Translations under genes and position numbers: made by a program
Part shown: piece after piece, positions 7,096 to 12,544 of the stretch
Position numbering within the stretch: position 1 is the first letter of the stretch
How the letters are laid out: every line of letters begins with the position of its first letter
The notes under the pieces: model-generated
Database searches by the model: none
What the model saw: only the letters and a program-made list of their open reading frames with translations
What the model was told of the DNA's origin: nothing
NCBI GenBank assembly: GCA_002440625.1
Contig: DJUV01000279.1
Coordinates: 1-15,375 of the forward strand
Length of the DNA stretch: 15,375 nt
Direction of reading: 5' to 3'
DNA from: Rhodobacteraceae bacterium UBA6273
Lineage (GTDB): Bacteria > Pseudomonadota > Alphaproteobacteria > Rhodobacterales > Rhodobacteraceae

Positions 7096-7124
7096 TTGCC
7101 GGAAATCACCGTTCCTGCTATGGT
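7096..7124 (+). promoter_or_regulatory. Predicted sigma-70 promoter for the secreted-protein gene at 7205
   Basis: TTGCCG (7096-7101) and TATGGT (7119-7124) are separated by 17 bp. The predicted start near 7131 gives a leader of about 74 nt that contains two hairpins. Each hexamer matches four of six consensus bases. Confidence 0.55.
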
Positions 7125-7133
7125 TTCCGCGCT

Positions 7134-7184
7134 GGTCCGGGAGCGGGACCGCCCCCGGACCGGAGGTCGCGAAAATCGCCGACC
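7134..7184 (+). promoter_or_regulatory. Two tandem hairpins in the leader of the secreted-protein gene
   Basis: GGTCCGGG (7134-7141) pairs perfectly with CCCGGACC (7154-7161). Directly after it, GGTCG (7165-7169) pairs with CGACC (7180-7184), with an inner CGA/TCG helix, one bulged C and an AAA loop. They end 9 nt before the G-rich ribosome-binding site (GGGGGAA). The structure may stabilise the mRNA or tune translation. No known riboswitch motif is recognised. Confidence 0.4.
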
Positions 7185-7204
7185 AGCCAAACGGGGGAAC
7201 GATC

Positions 7205-7744
7205 ATGACCTACCTTCTGACCGTGACGAGTGGACTTGTAACGGCGGTCAGTCTCGCAACCGCTGCCCTTGCCGACGAAGCCACAGCGATCGAGAGCGCC
7301 GAATCCGCCGCGCCAGCGGCGGTGGCGGCGGGCGCCACGATCTATTCGGTCGATGCCAGCGGCGCGATGACGACGCTGCGCGAAGGAACGAACGGTTTCT
7401 GGTGCATGCCGGACTATCCCGGCTCACCCGGCCCGGACCCGATGTGCGGCGACGCCAATTCGATGGAATGGGTGATGGCTTGGCTCGGCAAGAAGGACCC
7501 GCCGAAGGGCAAGGTCGGGTTCATGTTCATGCTGTCCGGCGGCTCGGACAGCAGCAACACCGACCCCTATGCGACCGGCCCGGCCGAGGGCAACAACTGG
7601 GTCACCACGGGACCGCATGTGATGGTGGTCAATGCGACGGACATGATGGCGGGATACCCGGCCGAACCGACGCCGGACACGACCCAACCCTATGTGATGT
7701 GGGCCGGTACGCCCTATTCCCACCTGATGATCCCGGTCAACTGA
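7205..7744 (+). CDS. Secreted protein of unknown function
   Basis: This 179-residue precursor has an N-terminal signal peptide with likely cleavage after ALA (about residue 23). An Ala-rich linker follows, then a roughly 135-residue domain. Within it, TNGFWCMPDYPGSPGPDPMC carries two Cys that could form a disulfide, and Met- and Trp-rich stretches (SMEWVMAWLGKKDPPKGK, VGFMFML) follow. The C-terminal half has GPHVMVVN and PYVMWAGTPYSHLMIPV. I recognise the overall pattern (TNG-W-CMPD..PGPDPMC..DPYAT..GPHVM..MWAGTPY-HLM-P) as recurring in uncharacterised bacterial secreted proteins, but know of no assigned function. A G-rich Shine-Dalgarno (GGGGGAA) precedes the ATG. It has its own predicted promoter and structured leader. 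It probably acts in the periplasm. Confidence 0.85.
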   Translation: MTYLLTVTSGLVTAVSLATAALADEATAIESAESAAPAAVAAGATIYSVDASGAMTTLREGTNGFWCMPDYPGSPGPDPMCGDANSMEWVMAWLGKKDPPKGKVGFMFMLSGGSDSSNTDPYATGPAEGNNWVTTGPHVMVVNATDMMAGYPAEPTPDTTQPYVMWAGTPYSHLMIPVN

Positions 7745-7843
7745 GAGGGAACCGCATCCGCGGCCAAGAGGTTGATGCTGATGAACCGCGGCCCGAAACA
7801 TGACCGGGGCGCGGGACGCCGATCTGCGGCCGGAGGACCGCAA

Positions 7844-8098
7844 ATGCAGAAAGCCGCGATACTCGCCCTGATCCTTGGCACGGCAGCATGCGTGCCAGCG
7901 CAACCCGCCGACACCTGCGGCGCCGAGCCGCTGTCCTACATCGTCGGGCAGAACGCCGCCGCGGCCTACCAGCTTCCGCAAGGCCTGCCGGTGCGCATCC
8001 TCTACCCCGCGACACCCCGCACCGAGGATTTCAGCCCGAGCCGCATCAATATCGAGATAGGCGCGGACGGCGTCATCACCTCTGTCTGGTGCGGCTGA
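7844..8098 (+). CDS. Peptidase inhibitor I78-family lipoprotein
   Basis: This 84-residue precursor has a short lipoprotein signal ending in the lipobox LGTAAC (Cys19 or so), predicting a lipid-anchored periplasmic protein. The mature part matches the I78 inhibitor pattern: CGAEPLSYIVGQ, then VRILYPATPRTEDFSPSRINIEI, then GVITSVWCG. Paired Cys residues sit at the start and end of the domain. Known I78 members (Aspergillus elastase inhibitor AFUEI and relatives) bind serine proteases, but bacterial members are mostly untested. The ATG at 7844 is chosen because GGAGG lies 7 nt upstream and the lipoprotein signal begins there; upstream in-frame starts at 7772 add a charged N-terminus that would spoil it. 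The gene converges on the HNH gene with a 6-bp gap. Confidence 0.87.
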   Translation: MQKAAILALILGTAACVPAQPADTCGAEPLSYIVGQNAAAAYQLPQGLPVRILYPATPRTEDFSPSRINIEIGADGVITSVWCG

Positions 8099-8104
8099 GG
8101 GGGC

Positions 8105-8704
8105 TCACGCCTCCAGTTCGGCATCCCAGTAGAGGTAGTCGGCCCAGCTCACGTGCAGGTGGTTCGGCGGGAATCGCCTGCCGGCGCGCTGCATGTCCTC
8201 GGTCGTCGGCTGGTGCGGCGGGTGGCGGAGGTGGAGGCCCGACTGCGTCAGCGACTTGTTGGCCTTCCTGAGGTTGCAGGGCGAACAGGCGGCGACAACG
8301 TTTTCCCAGCTGGTGATGCCGCCGCGCGACCGTGGCACCACGTGGTCGAACGTTAGGTCGCCCTTCGATCCGCAATACTGGCAGCAGAATTCGTCCCTCA
8401 GAAAAAGATTGAAGCGCGTGAAGGCCACGCGCTTCTGGGGTTTTACATATTCCTTGAGGACCACGACCGATGGGATTCGTATGGCACTTCGCTGGCTTCG
8501 GACCACCTCGTCATATTCCGCGATGATCGTCACCCGGTCGAGGAAGGCTGCCTTGATCGCCTCCTGCCAGGGCCAGAGCGACAGCGGGTAATAGGACAAG
8601 GGCCGGAAGTCGGCATTCAGCACCAGCGCCGGATAATGCCTCAGCGCCGAAGGATCGCGCACGAAGCTCGTCCTGAATTCGGTTTCGCCAACTAGATCGA
8701 GCAT
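8105..8704 (-). CDS. HNH endonuclease family protein
   Basis: This 199-residue protein has a C-terminal zinc-type HNH nuclease module. It comprises CQYCG (Cys108, Cys111), LTFDHVVPRSRGG (Asp120-His121, the catalytic pair), SWENVVAAC (Asn135, Cys140) and SPCNLRKAN (Cys143). The two CxxC pairs are intact, so a folded, active nuclease is plausible. The N-terminal 100 residues (NADFRPLSYYPLSLWPWQEAIKA) are typical of a widespread chromosomal HNH family often annotated only as HNH endonuclease. Nothing here indicates a homing endonuclease, intron or restriction partner, and its biological role is not known to me. The ribosome-binding site GGAG lies 7 nt before the ATG at 8704. A good promoter lies upstream (8775-8802). 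Confidence 0.92.
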   Translation of the reverse strand: MLDLVGETEFRTSFVRDPSALRHYPALVLNADFRPLSYYPLSLWPWQEAIKAAFLDRVTIIAEYDEVVRSQRSAIRIPSVVVLKEYVKPQKRVAFTRFNLFLRDEFCCQYCGSKGDLTFDHVVPRSRGGITSWENVVAACSPCNLRKANKSLTQSGLHLRHPPHQPTTEDMQRAGRRFPPNHLHVSWADYLYWDAELEA

Positions 8705-8774
8705 TCGCGACTCCGTCCGTACCTCGGCGCTTTTCCGGGAACAGGTGGCGGAGGCCCCGCCCCTGCGTGATTCA

Positions 8775-8802
8775 ACTATATCTGGCGTATCGCCTCTGAC
8801 AA
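8775..8802 (-). promoter_or_regulatory. Predicted sigma-70 promoter for the HNH endonuclease gene
   Basis: Read on the minus strand, TTGTCA (8802-8797) and TATAGT (8780-8775) are separated by 16 bp. Each matches five of six consensus bases. The expected start near 8768 gives a leader of about 64 nt. It is the best-looking promoter in the window by consensus. Confidence 0.65.
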
Positions 8803-8824
8803 GCCCCGCTATTTCGGGTACCCT
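8796..8824 (+). promoter_or_regulatory. Weak predicted promoter for the VOC-family gene
   Basis: CTGACA (8796-8801) matches five of six -35 bases and lies 17 bp before TACCCT (8819-8824), a poor -10. The -35 overlaps that of the divergent HNH promoter almost completely, so the two promoters would compete for RNA polymerase. Confidence 0.35.
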
Positions 8825-8858
8825 TGTCGCGCAATCACATGACAGGGAGGTGACGGAG

Positions 8859-9275
8859 ATGACCGCGCCGCCGGTTCTCGGAACCCTCGAATCGAGCCTT
8901 TATGCCCGCGATCTTGACGCCGCTGAGGCCTTCTATGCCGGAACGCTCGGGCTTGGCGTGGTCATGCGACAGCCGGGGCGGCATGTGTTCTTCCGCGCCG
9001 GGGCATCGATTCTCCTGATCTTCAATCCCGTTGCGACCGCCGAGGGGCCACAGCCTGATTCCCGGCTGCCGGTACCGGGACACGGCGCGACCGGGCCGGG
9101 TCATTACTGCTTTTCGGTGGCGCGGGAAGAGATGGACCTCTGGCGGACCCATCTGGAAGCGGCAGACGTGGCGATCGAGGCGGATTTCCTCTGGCCGAAC
9201 GGCGCGCGGTCGATCTATGTGCGTGATCCTGCGGGCAATTCCGTGGAACTAGCCGAACCTGCGCTCTGGGCGTGA
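8859..9275 (+). CDS. VOC superfamily protein (glyoxalase/bleomycin resistance/dioxygenase fold)
   Basis: This 138-residue protein comprises two paired beta-alpha-beta-beta-beta modules. The first includes LYARDLDAAEAFYAGTLGLGV and the strands VFFRAGASILLIF. The second has GHYCFSV, a helix (EMDLWRTHLEAADV) and SIYVRDPAGNSVELAEP, the classic VOC C-terminal strand with metal-ligand-type Glu130. Candidate ligands are Glu11, His82 and Glu130. An N-terminal Glu in place of the frequent His leaves the metal type open. The family spans glyoxalase I, fosfomycin and bleomycin resistance proteins and dioxygenases, and the substrate cannot be deduced. I chose the ATG at 8859 (GGAGG at 8846-8850, 8 nt upstream) over an upstream in-frame start at 8745, whose extra 38 residues show no domain. 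Confidence 0.88.
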   Translation: MTAPPVLGTLESSLYARDLDAAEAFYAGTLGLGVVMRQPGRHVFFRAGASILLIFNPVATAEGPQPDSRLPVPGHGATGPGHYCFSVAREEMDLWRTHLEAADVAIEADFLWPNGARSIYVRDPAGNSVELAEPALWA

Positions 9276-9285
9276 GAGACGACGC

Positions 9286-9393
9286 TCAGCGGCGGTCCTT
9301 GACGCGGATGCGGACCGGCTGGCGTTCCGGCCGCGCGCCAGCGGCAAGCGCCCCAAGGATCAGGATTGCCGTCCCGGCGATTACAATGGTCAT
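9286..9393 (-). CDS. 35-residue single-pass membrane miniprotein
   Basis: The reading frame encodes MTIVIAGTAILILGALAAG, a hydrophobic segment long enough to span a membrane, then a strongly basic tail (RPERQPVRIRVKDRR). The positive-inside rule puts the tail in the cytoplasm. GGGAG lies 9 nt before the ATG, a plausible ribosome-binding site. It sits 54 bp downstream of the esterase gene on the same strand and ends 10 bp from the VOC-family stop codon. A longer open frame overlaps it in another register, but that one has no family-like character. I do not recognise a homologue. The hydrophobic/basic design and ribosome-binding site make translation plausible, not proven. Confidence 0.5.
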   Translation of the reverse strand: MTIVIAGTAILILGALAAGARPERQPVRIRVKDRR

Positions 9394-9447
9394 TGACGGT
9401 AGCTCCCACTCTTCCCGGTTCCGAAGTTAACGCCGTCGCCAGAGGTT

Positions 9448-10113
9448 TCAACCCCCCGGAAGCCGGTCTTTGAGGAAAGCCAGCGCGACAGAAAGTCCAT
9501 CGGGTGCAATTCCGTGCCCCGTCCCCTTCATCACATGGCCAAAGGTCTCGAACCCCGCCCCGGTCAGCGCCCGACCGGCATTGCCCATCTCGGCGAAGGG
9601 CACCATCTGATCGGCGTTGCCATGAACCAGCAGGACCGGCGGCTTCGACCGCGTCTCGGCCACGAGGCTATCCGGTTCAAGAAGCCGGCCCGAAAAGCCG
9701 ACGATGCCCGCCACCGGCTTCGGCCGGCGAGGAAGGACATGGAGCGCCATCATCGTGCCTTGCGAAAAGCCGACGATGGCGAGGGCGGCCTCGTCGAGGC
9801 CCGCCTCGGCGAGCTGCGCGTCGATGAAGGCGTCGAGGTCCCCGGCCGCACGACGCATACCGTCGCGGGCCTCCGTCTCTGATGACCCGTCAAGCCAGGG
9901 GATCGGGAACCACTGCCGGCCAAAGGGATTGCCGGCGCAGGGTTCAGGCGCGTCGGGGGCAAGAAAGACCGTCCCCGGCAGATGCGGCGCCAGAGGGTCG
10001 GCAAGGCCGAGAAGGTCGGCGCCATCGGCGCCATAGCCGTGCAGGAAGATGACCATCGAGGTCGCCTCGCCGTTCCGCGCGGGTCTTGTGTCGAACTTCA
10101 ACTCGCGAGTCAC
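9448..10113 (-). CDS. Serine esterase, alpha/beta hydrolase (carboxylesterase/phospholipase YpfH group)
   Basis: This 221-residue cytoplasmic hydrolase cleaves carboxyl esters. It has the oxyanion-hole segment FLHGYGADG (about 23-31), the nucleophile elbow GFSQG with Ser117, Asp168 in LVHGNADQMVPF and His200 in GTGHGI, a complete catalytic triad. APDAPEPCAGNPFGRQWFP and the overall length are typical of the Abhydrolase_2 family (E. coli YpfH, Pseudomonas EstB, acyl-protein thioesterase relatives). It has no signal peptide. The start ATG overlaps the stop codon of the upstream AlkA-like gene by 4 nt, so the two are surely co-transcribed and probably translationally coupled. The natural ester substrate is unknown. 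Confidence 0.92.
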   Translation of the reverse strand: MTRELKFDTRPARNGEATSMVIFLHGYGADGADLLGLADPLAPHLPGTVFLAPDAPEPCAGNPFGRQWFPIPWLDGSSETEARDGMRRAAGDLDAFIDAQLAEAGLDEAALAIVGFSQGTMMALHVLPRRPKPVAGIVGFSGRLLEPDSLVAETRSKPPVLLVHGNADQMVPFAEMGNAGRALTGAGFETFGHVMKGTGHGIAPDGLSVALAFLKDRLPGG

Positions 10114-10739
10114 CTCGTCCCCTCCCGTCCCTTGATGTGCCGGTAGTAGGCCCAGAGCGCCCGGGCCGCAACCGCCCGCCAGGGCTGCCAGGGCGCGGCA
10201 ATCGCGTCCATCTCGGTCACGCCGGGGCGCTGCGGCAGGTCGAAGAGGTGCCGCGCGGCTTCCTGTAGCGCGAGGTCGCCCGAAGGAAAGACATCGGCGC
10301 GGCCGAGCGCGGAAAGCAGGTAGAGATCGGCGGTCCAGCGTCCGACCCCCATCAGCGCCGTCAGGGTGGCGGCCACTTCTGCGTCGGGCAGAACCCGCAA
10401 GCTGTCATAGTCCGGCGCGGCGGCGGCGATGGCCCGAAGATAGGCGATCTTCGGGCGCGACAGGCCGCAGGCGGCAAGCTCTTCCGGCGCAGCGCCCGCC
10501 ACCCGCTCCGCCCGGTCGAAACCGGCAGCGGCCAGCCGCCCGTGGATCGCGGCAGCCGAGGCGGTGGAAACCTGCTGGCTGACGATCATGTCGAGAAGGG
10601 CCGCGAACCCGTCCGGGCGACGGCGGAGCGGCAGCGGGCCGGTCAGGTCGAGAACCGGCGCGAAACGCGGCTCGGCCAAGGCAAGAAAGGCCGCGCCTTC
10701 GGCCAGATCGGCCTCGGTTTCGATGGTGCGTAGTATCAC
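10110..10739 (-). CDS. DNA-3-methyladenine glycosylase II (AlkA-like, HhH-GPD)
   Basis: This 209-residue base-excision-repair glycosylase removes alkylated purines such as 3-methyladenine from DNA. The HhH-GPD domain is clear: MIVSQQVSTASAAAI (about 51-65), then the helix-hairpin-helix LMGVGRWTADLYLLSALG (129-146), then FPSGDLALQ with the catalytic-type Asp155. It lacks the N-terminal TBP-like domain of E. coli AlkA (282 residues), as do the shorter yeast and archaeal-type enzymes. No FeS cluster Cys motif is present, arguing against EndoIII or MutY. The start is GTG at 10739, 4 nt after the regulator gene's stop, and 4 nt of its end overlap the esterase gene. It therefore sits in the middle of a tight operon led by the MocR regulator. 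Confidence 0.92.
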   Translation of the reverse strand: MILRTIETEADLAEGAAFLALAEPRFAPVLDLTGPLPLRRRPDGFAALLDMIVSQQVSTASAAAIHGRLAAAGFDRAERVAGAAPEELAACGLSRPKIAYLRAIAAAAPDYDSLRVLPDAEVAATLTALMGVGRWTADLYLLSALGRADVFPSGDLALQEAARHLFDLPQRPGVTEMDAIAAPWQPWRAVAARALWAYYRHIKGREGTR

Positions 10740-10743
10740 CGGC

Positions 10744-12162
10744 TCAGACCGGCAGATCGCCGGGGGGATTGCGCAGCAGCCGCGCGAGGCGGTTCAGCGC
10801 CGCGACGAAATCCGGCTCCGGCACATCCCCCACCAGCGCCATGCGCACCGCATTCGGCGCGCGCCCGTCGACCAGCGCATATTCGTCCGCCGAGCGGATC
10901 ACCACGCCATTCGCCTCGGCCTCGCGCGCGAAGGTGGAGGCACGCCAGCCCTGCGGCAGCCTGAGCCAGACGAAGGCCAGCCCGCGCTGCCAGCTCAGGT
11001 CGAAACTGCCGAGCGCGTTCAGCATCAGTTCCAGCCGGCTGTCGAACACTGCCTGAATCTCGGCCCGCAGCCGGTCGGCCTCGCCCGAGAGAAGCAGCGC
11101 CTCGACAATGTCGATGATGGGCCGGGGCATGCCGAAATAGGAGTTCTGTGCGGCGAGCCGCCCCGCTTCGCCAAGATCGGTCGGGCAGACGATGCAGCCG
11201 AACCGCAGGCCGGCGGCGAAGGATTTGGAGATGCTGGTCACGTGCCAGCTTCGTTCCGGGGCCAGAGAGCGCAAGGACGGCAGGTTACCCTTGCCGACCG
11301 AATAGCAGTCATCCTCGATGATCTGGAGGTCATGCCGCCGCGCAACCTTCACGATCTCCAGCCGCCGCTCCAGCGGCATCCGCACCGTCGTCGGGTTCTG
11401 CGCTTCGGTGGTGACAAGTACGATCCGCGCGCCGGAATGACGGCAGGCGGCATCCAGCGCCTCGGCCGACAGCCCCTCGCCGTCAAGCGCCACCGGCACC
11501 ACATCGGCCCGGTTCAGCCGCGCGGCATGGCGGAAGCCCGGATAGGCCAGTTCCTCGCACATCACATGCGGGCGGCTGCCCTTGAGACAACATTGCAGCG
11601 CCAGCATGATCGCCGCCTGCCCGCCTTGTGTCAGTACAATGTCGTCACCGGTAATGGCGCCCAGATCACGCTCATCCAGCCAGCGCACGAGGGCGTCCCG
11701 CACGACGCTGTCGCGGCGCAGGCCCTGATAGCCGAGCAGATCAAGATCCTCGCGCCCCGCCATCTCGGCCAGAACCGCCCGGACGGCGGCGGTCTGCCCC
11801 ACCTCGGGCAGTTGCGGGCTGCGGAGGTCGATCATGGATATCTCGCCGCTGGACGGGCGGCGGGCGAAATGCTTCGGTTCGGAGATCAGCGGCAGGTTGG
11901 CGCCGAATCGCGGGCGGGCGGATGCAACGAAGGTGCCGCGCCCGACGGCGGCGTCCAGCAGCCCTTCCTGCGTGACCATCTGATAAGCGCGCGACACGGT
12001 GCCGGGCGTCACGCCCAGTTTCCACGCCAGATCGCGCACCGGCGGCAACCGCGTGCCCTGCGCAAGCTCGCCGCTGCGGATGTCGTTCCTCAGGACATGG
12101 GCGAGTGCGAGATACTTCGGACCGCCGAACTCGGTCAGATCAGGCTGCCATCTTGTATCCAT
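10744..12162 (-). CDS. MocR-family transcriptional regulator (GntR wHTH fused to aminotransferase-like domain)
   Basis: This 472-residue protein has an N-terminal GntR winged helix (about residues 15-80: LRNDIRSGELAQGTRLPPVR, GVTPGTVSRAYQ, GRGTFV). It is joined by a linker to a fold-type I aminotransferase domain. LLGYQGL, LTQGGQAAIMLAL, EELAYPGFR, TTEAQNPT, EDDCYS and SISKSFAAGLRFG are visible, the last with the PLP-binding Lys313. MocR proteins use PLP or a PLP-amine adduct as effector and often regulate a divergent gene, here the DUF1127/phzF pair. I chose the ATG at 12162 because AAGGAATT lies close upstream; the in-frame start at 12186 is less likely. Operator-like repeats are in the divergent region. 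It heads the operon with the AlkA-like and esterase genes. The regulated pathway is unknown. Confidence 0.93.
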   Translation of the reverse strand: MDTRWQPDLTEFGGPKYLALAHVLRNDIRSGELAQGTRLPPVRDLAWKLGVTPGTVSRAYQMVTQEGLLDAAVGRGTFVASARPRFGANLPLISEPKHFARRPSSGEISMIDLRSPQLPEVGQTAAVRAVLAEMAGREDLDLLGYQGLRRDSVVRDALVRWLDERDLGAITGDDIVLTQGGQAAIMLALQCCLKGSRPHVMCEELAYPGFRHAARLNRADVVPVALDGEGLSAEALDAACRHSGARIVLVTTEAQNPTTVRMPLERRLEIVKVARRHDLQIIEDDCYSVGKGNLPSLRSLAPERSWHVTSISKSFAAGLRFGCIVCPTDLGEAGRLAAQNSYFGMPRPIIDIVEALLLSGEADRLRAEIQAVFDSRLELMLNALGSFDLSWQRGLAFVWLRLPQGWRASTFAREAEANGVVIRSADEYALVDGRAPNAVRMALVGDVPEPDFVAALNRLARLLRNPPGDLPV

Positions 12163-12195
12163 GACAATTCCTTTCTGGCGAGTCACCCGCTAACA

Positions 12196-12209
12196 TTGTA
12201 CTCATACAA
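12196..12209. promoter_or_regulatory. Operator-like inverted repeat 1, MocR intergenic region
   Basis: TTGTA-CTCA-TACAA is a perfect 5-bp inverted repeat in the 87-bp region between the MocR gene and the DUF1127 gene. It is repeated in degenerate form 31 bp to the right. That spacing and the divergent placement fit autoregulation by a dimeric GntR/MocR protein. Confidence 0.5.
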
Positions 12210-12211
12210 GT

Positions 12212-12227
12212 ATCAGATCAGTCTGAT
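12212..12227. promoter_or_regulatory. Central palindrome between the two MocR-region repeats
   Basis: ATCAGA-TCAG-TCTGAT has perfect 6-bp arms and lies almost midway between the two TTG-N8-CAA repeats. It could be a separate operator or part of a composite site, and it overlaps the second repeat by one base. Confidence 0.4.
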
Positions 12228-12240
12228 TGCATCAATACAA
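12227..12240. promoter_or_regulatory. Operator-like inverted repeat 2, MocR intergenic region
   Basis: TTGCATCAATACAA shares the TTG-N8-CAA frame and the ATACAA half of repeat 1, but its left arm is degenerate. It starts 31 bp after repeat 1, about three helical turns, so both sites would face the same side of the DNA. It ends 9 bp before the DUF1127 start codon. Confidence 0.45.
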
Positions 12241-12249
12241 AGGTGACTT

Positions 12250-12468
12250 ATGGCACAGATCGTTCAAACCGCCGGAATGGCAGCCCTCAGCAAGCGGGGC
12301 GCCAAGACCTCCTTCCTGACCGTGGCGCTCCGTGCGGTGTCGGTCTGGTCGGACCGTCGCCGAACCCGCATCGCGCTGACCACCTTGACCGAGGCGCAAC
12401 TGCGCGACATCGGGCTGGAGCGCGATGCGGCTTTGGAAGAGGCGCAGCGCCCCTTCTGGCAACCCTGA
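12250..12468 (+). CDS. DUF1127 small arginine-rich protein (YjiS-like)
   Basis: This 72-residue protein has the DUF1127 signature in its second half: WSDRRRTRIALTTLTEAQLRDIGLERDAALEEAQRPFWQP, matching R-x-x-L-x-x-L-x-x-x-x-L-x-DIGL-x-R-x-x-x. Members are small, basic and helical, with an arginine-rich segment. In Rhodobacter and Agrobacterium some DUF1127 proteins bind RNA and influence small-RNA turnover and phosphate or stress responses, which is established for those relatives but only inferred here. AAGGTGA lies just upstream of the ATG at 12250. The gene is divergent from the MocR regulator and is followed by a two-hairpin 3' region with a strong terminator. Confidence 0.9.
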   Translation: MAQIVQTAGMAALSKRGAKTSFLTVALRAVSVWSDRRRTRIALTTLTEAQLRDIGLERDAALEEAQRPFWQP

Positions 12469-12470
12469 GT

Positions 12471-12527
12471 AACCGTCAATCCCCGACGGTTCCTCTTCCT
12501 GGCCGGGCCTTGTGCCCGGCCTTTTTT
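12471..12527 (+). ncRNA. Candidate DUF1127 3'-UTR small RNA: hairpin, CU-rich linker, terminator
   Basis: Two bases after the DUF1127 stop, AACCGTC and GACGGTT form a perfect 7-bp stem with loop AATCCCC (12471-12491). A single-stranded CU-rich linker follows (CCTCTTCCT, 12492-12500), then the intrinsic terminator. In Rhodobacter, CcsR/cuckoo small RNAs lie directly downstream of a DUF1127 gene and carry CU-rich anti-Shine-Dalgarno-like motifs (CCUCCUCCC). The location and CU-rich element are similar here, but the motif is inexact and lies between hairpins rather than in loops. It may instead be just a structured 3' end. Confidence 0.4.
12501..12527 (+). terminator. Intrinsic terminator after the DUF1127 gene
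   Basis: A perfect 8-bp GC stem, GGCCGGGC / GCCCGGCC, with a 5-nt loop (CTTGT), is followed by six Ts (12522-12527). It is the strongest Rho-independent terminator in the window. The phzF-like start codon lies only 17 bases after the T-tract. Confidence 0.88.
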
Positions 12528-12544
12528 ATCCCCGGAGACCCATC

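Noticed and set aside
7762..7793. Weak hairpin between the secreted-protein and I78 genes (GGCC, GGTT / AACC, GGCC)
   Set aside because: Short interrupted stems with an asymmetric internal loop and no T-run; not distinguishable from chance in GC-rich DNA.
8105..8704. HNH protein as part of a defence island or homing element
   Set aside because: Neighbours are an inhibitor lipoprotein and a VOC protein. There is no methyltransferase, helicase, intron or inverted-repeat boundary.
10564..12246. Long plus-strand open frame (560 residues) opposite the MocR regulator
   Set aside because: The MocR protein on the other strand has full domain signatures. The antisense product is low-complexity, His/Arg/Gln-rich and matches nothing recognisable.
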